Origin: JBMDXK01 sp048594375
Lineage (GTDB): Bacteria; Pseudomonadota; Alphaproteobacteria; Rhizobiales; Methylopilaceae
Direction: 5' to 3'
DNA: 64,000 nucleotides
NCBI GenBank assembly: GCA_048594375.1
Contig: JBMDXK010000023.1
Location: 62,001 to 126,000, forward strand
A program made the position numbers and the translations under genes. Numbering within the stretch: the first letter of the stretch is position 1; every line of letters starts with the position of its first letter. The notes beneath the pieces were generated by a model, which worked only from the letters and a program-made list of their open reading frames with translations, did not search any database and was not told the origin of the DNA. Of this stretch, positions 34,709-43,809 are shown piece after piece.

Positions 34709-36058
34709 ATGTCTGATCCGATTGTCCGCTTTGCACCTTCGCCCACCGGCTATATCCATCTTGGGAATACCCGTACCGCGCTGCTGAACTGGTGCCATGT
34801 TAAACGCCATGGCGGACACTTTATTCTGCGCTATGACGACACCGATCTGGAACGCTCACGGCAGGAATATGCGGAAGCGATCGCGCAGGATCTCGCATGG
34901 CTGGGTATCAACCCCGACCGCGTGGAATGGCAATCCAAACGCCAGCCGCTTTATGATGCCGCTGCGGAAAAATTGCGCGCTTCCGGTTTGCTTTATGCCT
35001 GCTATGAAACCGAAGACGAGCTTGATAAAAAACGCCGTCTGGCACGAGCTTCGCACCGCCCACCAATCTATGACCGCGCCGCTTTAAAGCTGACCGATGC
35101 CGAAAAACAAGCCTTTGAAGCGCAAGGCATCAAGCCGCACTGGCGGTTTAAACTGGATGGTACCACCGTGGCATGGGAGGATGGTATTCGCGGCCACCAG
35201 ACCGTGGAGACTTCCAGCCTTTCCGATCCGGTGATGATCCGCGCCGATGGTTCCTGCCTTTATACCTTCACCAGCGTGGTGGATGACGTGGATATGGGGA
35301 CGACCGATATTATCCGCGGGGAAGACCACGTCACCAACACTGCTGTGCAAATGCAGCTGTTTCAGGCGCTGGGCGGTACACCGCCACGCTTTTCGCACCA
35401 CAATCTGCTCACAACCGCATCCGGTTCCGGCCTTTCTAAACGGGAAGGCAGCCTTTCCATCCGCTCGCTGCGGGAAGGGGGATACGAGCCGATGGCGGTG
35501 GCGTGTCTCGCGGCTCTGGTGGGGTCTGCCGAGGCTGTGCATCCTTACAAAACCATGGAAGAATTGCTGAATCGCGTGGATATTGCGCGCCTTTCCCGCG
35601 CACCTGCGCAAGTGGGGCAAGACGATCTCGATGGGCTGAATGCGCGTCTGGTGCATGAGTTGACGTTTGATGAGGCGGCGACACGTTTGGTTGCTGCCGG
35701 TGTGGGTGGTGGTGAGGCGTTCTGGCTGGCGGTGCGCGGCAATCTCAACTTTGTACACGATGCCGCGCAATGGTGGCAGGTTGCCCATGCGGATACCGTT
35801 GATGCCGCGGTTTCCGATGAAGAAAAAGAGCTGCTGAAAACGGCTCTGGAACTTCTGCCCCAAGAGCCCTGGGATGGCGCTACGTGGAAAGCCTGGACGG
35901 CTGCTGTTGCGGCGGCTTCTGGAAAGAAAGGCAAAGCACTGTTCCATCCGCTGCGTATTGCTTTGACAGGACAGGAAAAAGGCCCAGAGCTTGCTGGCTT
36001 CCTGCCATTTATTGGACGGGAACGGGCGGTGAAAAGGTTGGAGAGGGCGATCAGCTAA
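34709..36058 (+). CDS. gltX: glutamate--tRNA ligase
   Basis: A 449-residue class I synthetase. The HIGH-like motif is HLGN in FAPSPTGYIHLGN and the KMSKS-like motif is GLSKREGS. The ATG at 34709 starts MSDPIVRFAPSP; the frame is open 14 codons upstream. Alphaproteobacteria often hold two GltX paralogues, one serving tRNA-Gln for the GatCAB route. Which this is cannot be settled here. Confidence 0.95.
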   Translation: MSDPIVRFAPSPTGYIHLGNTRTALLNWCHVKRHGGHFILRYDDTDLERSRQEYAEAIAQDLAWLGINPDRVEWQSKRQPLYDAAAEKLRASGLLYACYETEDELDKKRRLARASHRPPIYDRAALKLTDAEKQAFEAQGIKPHWRFKLDGTTVAWEDGIRGHQTVETSSLSDPVMIRADGSCLYTFTSVVDDVDMGTTDIIRGEDHVTNTAVQMQLFQALGGTPPRFSHHNLLTTASGSGLSKREGSLSIRSLREGGYEPMAVACLAALVGSAEAVHPYKTMEELLNRVDIARLSRAPAQVGQDDLDGLNARLVHELTFDEAATRLVAAGVGGGEAFWLAVRGNLNFVHDAAQWWQVAHADTVDAAVSDEEKELLKTALELLPQEPWDGATWKAWTAAVAAASGKKGKALFHPLRIALTGQEKGPELAGFLPFIGRERAVKRLERAIS

Positions 36059-36120
36059 TGTTAAGCATGACTGTTTTTTGGAGAGGCAGCGTCCAGCGTT
36101 GCTACCCGCAAAGAAAACAA

Positions 36121-36615
36121 TCAAGCGTCATTGATGTCGTGATTATCGCGTGGTGTGGTGTTGCGGGAATTTATAAGTTTTTGAACCACATTATGCGCAC
36201 CTAAAAATGAAGCGACTATGCCGATCAATGTCGTTCCACCTATTATGCTCGGCACCAGGACATGGCCGTGATAACTTAAAAAGCCAGCTGTTGAAAGCGC
36301 AAAAACAGCAAGCGAAAATGCCATGATCTGCCCAACAGTACGTTGCTTTATGGATGCCTTGAGTGCCGTTGTTTGGTTATTCTGGTCGTCTTTTTCCAGA
36401 TCTCTGCGATGAACACCTTCGTTTTCAAAGCTGACCATAATCCTGTTGGCAATACCGGGGCATATCTCCTCATAGCCTCGCAAAACATCCGGTGGAGGCA
36501 AAGGCCCCATCCATAACGAACGCTCAATGTGCGAAGTCAATGTTACAGAAGTATGCATTTCAGGCATAGCTTCGGTCGTAGAAACAGGCTGAGGAGTAAT
36601 TTCGTGTTGCGGCAT
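36121..36615 (-). CDS. DUF2335-like membrane protein
   Basis: A 164-residue protein. The stretch GPLPPPDVLRGYEEICPG followed by a charged helix and two close membrane helices (IMAFSLAVFALSTAGFLSYHG and VLVPSIIGGTTLIGIVASFLG) matches the DUF2335 layout. Function is unknown. The N-terminal 45 residues are polar. The ATG lies 9 bases after the stop of a possible small upstream gene. Confidence 0.8.
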   Translation of the reverse strand: MPQHEITPQPVSTTEAMPEMHTSVTLTSHIERSLWMGPLPPPDVLRGYEEICPGIANRIMVSFENEGVHRRDLEKDDQNNQTTALKASIKQRTVGQIMAFSLAVFALSTAGFLSYHGHVLVPSIIGGTTLIGIVASFLGAHNVVQKLINSRNTTPRDNHDINDA

Positions 36616-36623
36616 TGTAGATG

Positions 36624-36857
36624 CTAAGAAATTGATTTTGATTTGACAGAGATTGCCTGAATTGCGCTTTCAACTTTTGAAACAGCAATTCTCATATCAT
36701 TATCAAGCTTTAGGACATCTGACTGCAACGACTCGCGTACTGATCTTCTTGTCCGGCTAATTTTTACTGGGGGAGGGAAAAGCGAACATAAAGAACCCGC
36801 CTCAGAGAAAAGAGTACTCCATATCCCTGTAGTACCTCTTTCATTGACACCTTTCAT
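36624..36857 (-). CDS. possible small protein upstream of the DUF2335 gene
   Basis: A 77-residue frame starting MKGVNERGTTGIWSTLF with a helical, charged second half. It ends 9 bases before the DUF2335 start on the same strand, as an operon partner would. No family is recognised and no clear ribosome binding site is seen. Could be a chance frame. Confidence 0.35.
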   Translation of the reverse strand: MKGVNERGTTGIWSTLFSEAGSLCSLFPPPVKISRTRRSVRESLQSDVLKLDNDMRIAVSKVESAIQAISVKSKSIS

Positions 36858-36964
36858 ATCCGCTACCCTTAGTGCAATTAGCAAATTTCAGCACACTAGC
36901 CTATAACTCATTAAATAGCATATGCTGTTAAAAAAACAACTATCGATGACGAAAGCTGCAGAGA

Positions 36965-37003
36965 AGAGCGAAATAACATATCTCATTTCATGTATTTCGC
37001 TCT
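36965..37003 (-). terminator. hairpin after thrS
   Basis: On the minus strand AGAGCGAAATA and TATTTCGCTCT form an 11-bp stem with a 17-base loop, 6 bases beyond the thrS stop, followed by TCTCTGC. Likely the thrS terminator. Confidence 0.6.
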
Positions 37004-37008
37004 ATAGC

Positions 37009-38961
37009 TCAAGCTGCGGAAGCCGTTGTGTTTGTTGGCAACTTCGGAGCGTCGGGGGTGCGCGCCTCTTCTGTGATGTCCGCCAAGAACTGATCCAGCG
37101 TGGTGCCGGTCTGATCGGTGGAGCCGAAGCGACGCAAGGAAAGCGTGCGCTCGGCTGCTTCCTTCTTGCCCACAATGGCCATCACAGGAACCTTCTGCAA
37201 GGAATGCTCACGCACCTTGTAGTTGATCTTCTCGTTGCGGATATCCAGCGCGGCGCGGATGCCAGCCTTTGTAAGCAGTTCCAACACTTCTTGCGCGTAG
37301 CCATCCGCTTCTTGCGTAACAGTGGCCACAACCACCTGCACCGGCGCCAGCCATAACGGGAAATTCCCCGCATAATGCTCGATCAAGATGCCGGTGAAGC
37401 GTTCCAGCGAGCCGAACATTGCACGGTGCAGCATGGCAGGCACCTTCTTTTCGCCATCCGCATCAATGAAGGTTACGCCAAAGCGTTCCGGCAGATTGAA
37501 ATCCACCTGCAAGGTGCCGCACTGCCAATCCCGACCAATGGCATCACGCAGTACATATTCCAGCTTGGGCCCGTAAAACGCGCCTTCGCCCTTGTTAATC
37601 GTGTAAGGACGGCCAGACGCTTTCAGCGCAGTCATCAGGGATTCTTCTGCCCTATCCCACACATCATCATTGCCGATACGCTTTTCAGGACGATCAGAGA
37701 ATTTAATGCGCACATCGGTGAAGCCAAAATCCTCATAAATGGACAGAATGAGGTCGTTTACCTTCAAACATTCTTCGGTAAGCTGGCTATCGGTGCAGAA
37801 CACATGCGCATCATCCTGTGTAAAAGAGCGCACCCGCATCAGGCCATGCAACGCACCCGAAGGCTCATAGCGATGCACTTTGCCAAATTCGGCCAGTTTT
37901 GCGGGCAGATCACGGTAGGATTTAAGGCCGTGTTTGAACACGTTCACATGGCCAGGGCAGTTCATCGGTTTGAGCGCGAACACCCGCTTGTCTTCGGTGA
38001 CAGTGGTAAACATGTTGTCACGGTACCATTCCCAATGACCAGAGGTTTCCCATAACGATTTGTCCATAATGTCCGGCGTATTGATTTCCTCATAGCCCGC
38101 AAGAGTCTGCTTGCGGCGCATGTAGCCAATCAATGCCTGGAACATGGTCCAGCCTTTCGGATGCCAGAACACGGAGCCGGGTGCTTCTTCCTGAAAATGG
38201 AACAAACCCATTTCCTTGCCCAAACGGCGGTGATCGCGGCGTTCCGCTTCTTCAAGCTGCTTCAGGTAAGCTTCCAATTCCTGCGTGGACGCAAAGGCCG
38301 TACCGTAAATGCGTTGCAGCTGCGGATTATTGGCATCACCGCGCCAGTAAGCCCCCGCAACCTTCATCAGCTTGAAACCGTTGCCGATTTTGCCGGTGGA
38401 AGTCATGTGAGGCCCGCGGCACAGATCCAGCCACTCGCCTTGCTTATAGATTTTAATGTCCTGATCCGCAGGAATGGCATCCAACAGCTCGACTTTAAAG
38501 TTTTCACCGCGCTCTTTGAAAAACGCCTTGGTTTGATCCCGCGTCCAAACTTCTTTTGTAAACGGTGCGTCTTTGGCGATAATCTCCTGCATCCGCTTTT
38601 CAATGGCGGCCAGATCATCAAGAGAAAACGGCTCTTCACGGTGGAAATCGTAATAAAAACCGTTTTCAACCACCGGCCCAATGGTCGCCTGCGTGCCGGG
38701 AAACAAACTTTGCACCGCTTCCGCCAACACATGGGCGCAATCATGGCGAATCAATTCCAGCGCCTGCGGGTCTTCCCGGGTAACAATACCAATGCGCGCA
38801 TCTGTGGTGATGGTGTCGCCCAGATCACACAGCACGCCATCCAGCGTCATGGCAACTGCCTTCTTCGCCAAAGACTTGGAAATTGAGGCTGCAACGTCTG
38901 TACCGGTTATGCCCGCATCAAAGTTGCGCTGGTTACCATCGGGGAAAGTCAAGACGGGCAT
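37009..38961 (-). CDS. thrS: threonine--tRNA ligase
   Basis: A 650-residue class II synthetase of the full bacterial type: TGS domain (1-65), editing domain with the HDCAHVLAEA signature, catalytic core with zinc ligand Cys in PMNCPGHV and motif 2 RYEPSGALHGL, then the anticodon domain (PVQVVVATVTQEA). Ends in a short Ala/Pro-rich tail. Upstream yidD is 25 bases away on the same strand. Confidence 0.97.
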   Translation of the reverse strand: MPVLTFPDGNQRNFDAGITGTDVAASISKSLAKKAVAMTLDGVLCDLGDTITTDARIGIVTREDPQALELIRHDCAHVLAEAVQSLFPGTQATIGPVVENGFYYDFHREEPFSLDDLAAIEKRMQEIIAKDAPFTKEVWTRDQTKAFFKERGENFKVELLDAIPADQDIKIYKQGEWLDLCRGPHMTSTGKIGNGFKLMKVAGAYWRGDANNPQLQRIYGTAFASTQELEAYLKQLEEAERRDHRRLGKEMGLFHFQEEAPGSVFWHPKGWTMFQALIGYMRRKQTLAGYEEINTPDIMDKSLWETSGHWEWYRDNMFTTVTEDKRVFALKPMNCPGHVNVFKHGLKSYRDLPAKLAEFGKVHRYEPSGALHGLMRVRSFTQDDAHVFCTDSQLTEECLKVNDLILSIYEDFGFTDVRIKFSDRPEKRIGNDDVWDRAEESLMTALKASGRPYTINKGEGAFYGPKLEYVLRDAIGRDWQCGTLQVDFNLPERFGVTFIDADGEKKVPAMLHRAMFGSLERFTGILIEHYAGNFPLWLAPVQVVVATVTQEADGYAQEVLELLTKAGIRAALDIRNEKINYKVREHSLQKVPVMAIVGKKEAAERTLSLRRFGSTDQTGTTLDQFLADITEEARTPDAPKLPTNTTASAA

Positions 38962-38985
38962 GGGGTAAGTTCTCCAGTAACAAGT

Positions 38986-39330
38986 TTAATGCTGTTGGAC
39001 ATCCGGGTGCAGATGCTTGCCCGTCCAATATCCATAACTCCAAGGCTTATACCACCGCGCGCCCTGAGGCAAATGTTCTGGCACAGGATCATACCCGCAC
39101 GCACCCCACGGATGACACCGACACAACCGCGCAAGACCCATCCAGCCGCCCGCCCAAGCCCCAAAACGGCCAATTGCCGTCTCAACATACGACGAACAAC
39201 TCGGCGCATATCTGCAAGACGGCTCCAACAAAGGCGAAATGAACCATTGGTAAACACGAATAGTTAACCGGAAAAAAAGTGTGAATAAAAGATTAACAAA
39301 GCCTAGCATGGATTTAGCAATGCCTGCCAT
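38986..39330 (-). CDS. yidD: membrane protein insertion efficiency factor YidD
   Basis: A 114-residue small protein with the YidD signature CRYAPSCSSYVETAI, then RLCRCHPWGACGYDPVP. An amphipathic hydrophobic N-terminus (about 8-35) binds the membrane. The frame opens at 39360; the ATG at 39330 starts MAGIAKSML, and 39309 is also possible. YidD is normally next to rpmH-rnpA-yidC; here it is beside thrS, so it has been separated from that cluster. Confidence 0.93.
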   Translation of the reverse strand: MAGIAKSMLGFVNLLFTLFFRLTIRVYQWFISPLLEPSCRYAPSCSSYVETAIGRFGAWAGGWMGLARLCRCHPWGACGYDPVPEHLPQGARWYKPWSYGYWTGKHLHPDVQQH

Positions 39331-39679
39331 CGGATCACACCCATAACCTTGACGCCACACCGCCTCTTGTACACAGGATAACCATACTGATTTTATTCAT
39401 GAATATGTACACAATTTATATCCGCCGCAAACGCAAAAAAACAGTTTGCAAAACCGGAATGATTTCAACCGTTAGCCGCTTGTGCCACAAAAGTGGGCCA
39501 ATTTAAAGATTGACAAATCGTTAACATTTCGGCGAAACATGCATCACGTTTTCCTTTGAAGCATTTTTTCCATAAAAAAGTTTGAAAGGCGTTCTGGGCA
39601 GCGAAAACCAAAAAGCCTTAAAAATTTTCGGGAAAATACTTCTCGAGCGTTTGTTGCGGTGCGTAAAAGGGGATAGGGC
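39331..39679. promoter_or_regulatory. promoter region between divergent yidD and TAXI genes
   Basis: 349 AT-rich bases. TTGACA at 39510-39515 is a possible -35 for the TAXI gene. GTTAAC occurs at 39260 and 39520 and TTAAC at about 39292, loosely recalling CtrA half-sites, but the spacing does not fit the TTAA-N7-TTAA rule. Confidence 0.3.
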
Positions 39680-40867
39680 ATGACGAAAAAAATAGCGTTC
39701 AAAACCATTGCAGGAGCTTTTTTCGCACTGGTCATGAGCCATGCCACCGTTTTTGCCGCACCAAATGCGGAGCAGCGTATGCGTGATTTGATCGACGAAA
39801 CCAACCGCAATACCATTTCCATCATCTCCGGCAATCCCGCAGGAACATACCTTTCTGTGGCTTATGACATTTCCGCAGTGCTGGATGAAGAAGGTGTCAT
39901 GCGCGTTCTGCCTATCGTGGGGAAGGCCGCGGCTCAAAACACCAAAGACCTTTTGTTCCTGCGCGGTGTGGATATGGCGATCACCCAATCCAACATTCTC
40001 AGCTACTTCCGCAGAAACAACGAACTTGGCGATATTACCTCGCGCATTGTTTATATTGCCAAACTGTTTAACGAAGAATTTCATCTGGTTGTCACTAAAG
40101 ATATCAAAACACTCGCTGATCTGAATGGGAAAGCCGTCAATTTCTCTGATGCCGGTAGCGGTACGCAATACACCGCGCGCGAAGTGTTCAGCGCTCTTGG
40201 CGTAAAAGTGCGCGAAGTCAATATGGGGCAAAATGATGCCCTCGAACAAATGCGCAATGGTGAAATCGCCGGTACGGTGCAGATCGTGGGGAAACCCGCA
40301 AATGGCTTTAGTCGCATTACCAAAGAAAGCGGCTTCCATCTGCTGCCTATCCCTTATGTCAGCAAATTACAGGATGACTACTTTCCAGCCGTCATCAGCG
40401 CCGAAGATTATCCCAACATGTTGAATGTGGGACAAGAAGTGGAAACCGTTGCGGTGGGTGCCGTTCTGGCCGCTTATAACTGGCCAGAAAATACCGAACG
40501 CTATCAACGTCTTGAACGCTTTGTGGGATTGTTTTTCAAAAAATTCTCCGAATTTCAAAAAGCACCACGTCACTCGAAATGGCAGGAAGTCAATCTTGGC
40601 GCCGTGTTGCCACGCTGGCAGCGGTTTGCTCCCGCGCAAGCTTGGCTGGATGAAGCCCGCGCCGGACGTGCGCCTGCTTCTGCAACGCAAGCTGGCACAA
40701 CCGGCTCTGTGCGGCCAGCAGCCAATACCACCCAGCAGGAACAGGCTCTTCGTGATGAATTTGAACAATTCCTGACCAGCCAGCCCGGCTTGCGCCCCGC
40801 AGATGAAAAAGATCGCGAACAGCTGTTTGAGCAATTCAAACGCTGGCGGCAAGAATCAGTACGTTAA
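39680..40867 (+). CDS. TAXI family TRAP-type solute-binding protein
   Basis: A 395-residue periplasmic protein with a signal peptide (about 1-27, cleavage near VFAAPN). The TAXI fold is recognisable: ISGNPAGTYLSVAYDISAVL, then TKDIKTLADLNGKAVNFSDAGSGT and a C-terminal helical region. A low-complexity linker and an acidic extension (about 330-395) lie beyond the usual family length of about 320. No DctQ/DctM-like TRAP permease gene is adjacent. It could serve a distant permease or act as a sensor with the membrane protein encoded next. Confidence 0.88.
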   Translation: MTKKIAFKTIAGAFFALVMSHATVFAAPNAEQRMRDLIDETNRNTISIISGNPAGTYLSVAYDISAVLDEEGVMRVLPIVGKAAAQNTKDLLFLRGVDMAITQSNILSYFRRNNELGDITSRIVYIAKLFNEEFHLVVTKDIKTLADLNGKAVNFSDAGSGTQYTAREVFSALGVKVREVNMGQNDALEQMRNGEIAGTVQIVGKPANGFSRITKESGFHLLPIPYVSKLQDDYFPAVISAEDYPNMLNVGQEVETVAVGAVLAAYNWPENTERYQRLERFVGLFFKKFSEFQKAPRHSKWQEVNLGAVLPRWQRFAPAQAWLDEARAGRAPASATQAGTTGSVRPAANTTQQEQALRDEFEQFLTSQPGLRPADEKDREQLFEQFKRWRQESVR

Positions 40868-40943
40868 AAAATGCCATGCCTATACCCATCAAAACGGCTC
40901 ATCATGCCGGTAAATAAAAATTCTTATTGTGGAGTTGAGTGAC

Positions 40944-42092
40944 GTGAATAAATCCGATGAACGCTCAATTGATGCGCGTATTTCCGAATTGCAAGCTTTG
41001 GCGCGCAGCTGTTCTGACCGTATGCTTAGTGCATCTTTGAAGCCCGCTGCCCCCGTTGCCAACGCGCCGCGGTTCAATGCCCCGCGTCAGGCTCCAGCGC
41101 CCATACGTGTGCCGCAAGCCCAGATGCCCGTTTACCGTGAGCCTGCTGCACGACCACAGCCCGTTGAAGCTTTGGCTTTGCGCCCTTCCGTTTTGCCCGA
41201 ACAGACTGTGACGCATCTGGCTGCGGATCCCCATTGCCCCGATTTCTTGTGGCGTGAAGCGCATGGGCGCTATGCCGCTACCGAACAGAACGGGCATTTT
41301 CCCGTTGCACTTCACCCCGCCGGTGAAAAAGATGCGCGTCCATGGCACAAAATGCCTGTGTTTCGCGCTTCGCTGTTGCCGCATTTCACCTACGTTGGCC
41401 GTGCCGCTGCGGTTATCCTGCTGGCTGGCACCATGGCACTGTTTCTTGTGACATGGAAAAACTCCCCTGTAAGCGCTGTGGTTTCTTCCGAAGATATGGC
41501 CATTGCCCACGCGGTACAGGGTGGACATCTTGGCTCCAATGCAAATGCTGCGCGTAAAGTGACGCTGGAAAAAATTGTTATGAAGCCAGAAGACAATGGC
41601 TTCAACACTGTGCAAAAACCACAAGATGCTGCAAAAGATGTTGCTGCGGAAAAAGAACAAAACAAGCTGGTAAAAACCATTACGCTTGCAGGAATGACTC
41701 CGGGACAATTTATTGATAAATCCTGGCCTATTCCGGGTGTTGAGGGCGCTGAAGCGGCGCAGATAACCCAGATCAAAACCGAGCAATCCAGTGTGGAACT
41801 TGCGCAAGTAGAAGCAACCGGCGCCACCAACTATCTGGCACGAGGCGAAATGCTGCTGCGTACGGGTGACATTGCCAGTGCGCGCCTGATGTTCCGCAAA
41901 GCCAGCGAAATGGGCGATGCACGCGGCGCAATCGGGATTGCATCAACCTACGATCCGAATGTTTTGCGCACGCTGCCGGTTTATGGCATGGCTGGAAATG
42001 CTGACACTGCGCGCAACTGGTATGAAAAAGCCAAAGAACTGGGCGCTGCTTCCGAAGCTACCGCACGTTTGGAAGCGCTTTCACGTCTGTGA
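40944..42092 (+). CDS. membrane-anchored protein with Sel1/TPR-like C-terminus
   Basis: A 382-residue protein. A Pro/Ala-rich cytoplasmic region (about 25-145) precedes one membrane helix (VGRAAAVILLAGTMALFLVTW, near 153-175). A linker follows, then a Sel1-like segment: ARGEMLLRTGDIASARLMFR and NADTARNWYEKAKELGA. GTG codons at 40929 and 40944 are possible; GGAG at 40931-40934 is well spaced for 40944. It starts 76 bases after the TAXI gene, suggesting co-transcription. Function unknown. Confidence 0.78.
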   Translation: MNKSDERSIDARISELQALARSCSDRMLSASLKPAAPVANAPRFNAPRQAPAPIRVPQAQMPVYREPAARPQPVEALALRPSVLPEQTVTHLAADPHCPDFLWREAHGRYAATEQNGHFPVALHPAGEKDARPWHKMPVFRASLLPHFTYVGRAAAVILLAGTMALFLVTWKNSPVSAVVSSEDMAIAHAVQGGHLGSNANAARKVTLEKIVMKPEDNGFNTVQKPQDAAKDVAAEKEQNKLVKTITLAGMTPGQFIDKSWPIPGVEGAEAAQITQIKTEQSSVELAQVEATGATNYLARGEMLLRTGDIASARLMFRKASEMGDARGAIGIASTYDPNVLRTLPVYGMAGNADTARNWYEKAKELGAASEATARLEALSRL

Positions 42093-42158
42093 TGGGGCAT
42101 TCGTTTTATACGCCATGTTTCTGGAATATTAAATTCTGCGACCATTGAGAAAAACCCT

Positions 42159-42191
42159 GTATTTTTGCGATTTTCGTGTGCAAAAATACAA
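42159..42191. repeat. inverted repeat downstream of the Sel1-like gene
   Basis: TGTATTTTTGC and GCAAAAATACA form a perfect 11-bp stem. A similar GCATTTTTG...CAAAAATGC hairpin occurs at about 43175-43204. Confidence 0.55.
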
Positions 42192-42387
42192 ACACAACGC
42201 ATGTGTGTCGGCAAAAAATATACCAAATACGTCAGGAGTATGGCTTAAAACGCGGAAAGAACAGTTCTGCAGGGTATGGTTACAGCTTTTTAACCTCAGC
42301 CGTGTAGCTTTGGATGCAATTCTTTCCATTTACATGGTTCGGAGCCTATGCTTCTGAGGCATGTTTCCAAGCTCCGGTACAGGGTTC

Positions 42388-42987
42388 ATGGCCATAGTTC
42401 CGTCATCGCACAAACAAACAGAGCGACGCCAGCACCAGCGTGTCAAGGTTAGCCTTAACGGACGCTACATGCTGACTAACCGTGAAGAATACACCTGCCA
42501 GACCATAAATATATCACCTGGCGGGGTTGCAATGGTTGCGCCTGTTATGGGTACCCTTGGGGAACGGGTTATTGTTTACCTTGAACAGATTGGCCGTCTT
42601 GACGGAACCATCGTCCGCCCCATAGAGCGCGGTTTTGCTTTCAGCTTTCAGGCATCCCTGCACAAACGCGATAAACTTGCCGCCCAGCTCACCTGGCTTG
42701 CCAATCGCCACTCCTTAGGTCTGCCCGAAGACCGCGCCCATGAACGTATGGCTCCTAAAAATACCCGCGGCCGCCTCACTTTGCAGGATGGCCGCGAATT
42801 TCTCTGCACCATCATCGATGTTTCCATGACCGGTGCTGCTTTGAAAACCGACTTACAACCCGCATTAGGCACCCTCGTCACCCTCGGGAAAACACAAGCA
42901 ACTGTTGTGCGCCTCTTTGAAGGCGGTTTCGCAGTTCAGTTCATACAACCGCAGGGGTTGGATCCGACCGACCTGCGCTTTGACTAA
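42388..42987 (+). CDS. tandem PilZ domain protein
   Basis: About 199 residues with two PilZ-like barrels. The first has the c-di-GMP signature: ERRQHQRVKV (RxxxR) followed by NISPGGVAM. The second (from RGRLTLQDG) has IDVSMTGAAL but its arginine motif is less clear (HERMAPKNTRGR). It is probably a c-di-GMP effector controlling motility, adhesion or polysaccharide. Starts at 42361 and 42388 are both possible; AGGG is close to the second. A palindromic repeat begins 4 bases after the stop. Confidence 0.87.
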   Translation: MAIVPSSHKQTERRQHQRVKVSLNGRYMLTNREEYTCQTINISPGGVAMVAPVMGTLGERVIVYLEQIGRLDGTIVRPIERGFAFSFQASLHKRDKLAAQLTWLANRHSLGLPEDRAHERMAPKNTRGRLTLQDGREFLCTIIDVSMTGAALKTDLQPALGTLVTLGKTQATVVRLFEGGFAVQFIQPQGLDPTDLRFD

Positions 42988-42990
42988 TTT

Positions 42991-43112
42991 CTGAATGCTA
43001 CTGTGGTGGGTGTTAAGCGCCGGGCGATTTGCGCTCCGGTACTCATGTACTTTATGTACACTCCGTTCCGGTGCTCAATAGCCCAACACTTTCCACCTCA
43101 CCACAGCGCATT
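42991..43112. repeat. palindromic intergenic element, copy B
   Basis: Left arm CTGAATGCTACTGTGGTGGG and right arm CCTCACCACAGCGCATT; inner hairpin around CATGTAC...GTACACTCCG. Compared with copy A the arms carry paired changes (GCGG/CCGC becomes GTGG/CCAC), which preserve base pairing. Confidence 0.8.
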
Positions 43113-43809
43113 GCTGGCGGGTTCTTGTGCTTGTCTTTTGATGTATGATTTTTTCGGGATGACTTAAAAACACTCTGCATTTTTGTTGCGCTGTGCGCAA
43201 AAATGCGGAACGGCTGATGTGGGTATGATATGCGGTGAAACAGATCTTCCGGTTTTAAAAGGCGTGGGTGCGTCATTCCTGTGTTGTGGAGAAACTATAA
43301 AAAAAGGGGCATTCCCACATTTATTTTATTGGAACTCGGCTATAGCACGCGTCTGCCTACGTTACGCTACCCATGTACTTTATGGATACTCCGTTCCAGT
43401 ACTTGCCATCCATGTACGCGGGTTGAGCGCAAATAAAAAGGGCGTCTGGATGTTTCTTTGGGCGTGGATGCCGGTCTTTGCAGGAATGACGATTGAGAAT
43501 TTTGAGTTATTGAAAGAGTAGGGCTATTTTAGCCTCTGATGTTTCTGCTGCGTTGTTTATAGTGGGTTTTTTTGTTCAAGGTTTCGCTGCAAAGGGTTTA
43601 CTCTTATAAATGCGGTGTTAAATAGTGTGTTTTTATTAAGGCTATTATTTTTATTCTTGCTCAATTTCCAGTCTTTCTATTCGCTTATTAACCTCCAATT
43701 TACATTACATCTTCATAATTAGGATTATGGTGAGTGGCTTTGGGTTCATGTTTTGCGTAGTGCCTCCCAGATTTGATGTTCTGATTGCTCAATTAGGGAA
43801 GATCCTCGC
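43113..43809. other. gene-free stretch with degenerate repeats
   Basis: About 700 bases between the PilZ and SLT genes. Contents seen: a GCATTTTTG...CAAAAATGC hairpin at about 43175-43204; a diverged copy of the palindromic element at 43335-43430; a degenerate GGATCCCGGCC-type palindrome at 43464-43490 (GTGGATGCCGGTCTTTGCAG). The rest is AT-rich with no gene. Confidence 0.55.
43335..43430. repeat. diverged palindromic intergenic element, copy H
   Basis: Central CATGTACTTTATGGATACTC and flanks resemble the inner hairpin of copy B, but the outer arms are poorly conserved. Confidence 0.5.

Noticed and set aside
39260..39297. CtrA site from paired TTAAC motifs
   Set aside because: The spacing is far from the required seven bases, so the match is not convincing.
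42145..42357. 70-codon frame after the Sel1-like gene
   Set aside because: Overlaps a perfect hairpin and has no start signal or recognisable product.
43183..43521. 112-codon frame downstream of the PilZ gene
   Set aside because: Made of degenerate repeats, including a WMPVFAGMT-type translation of the palindrome.
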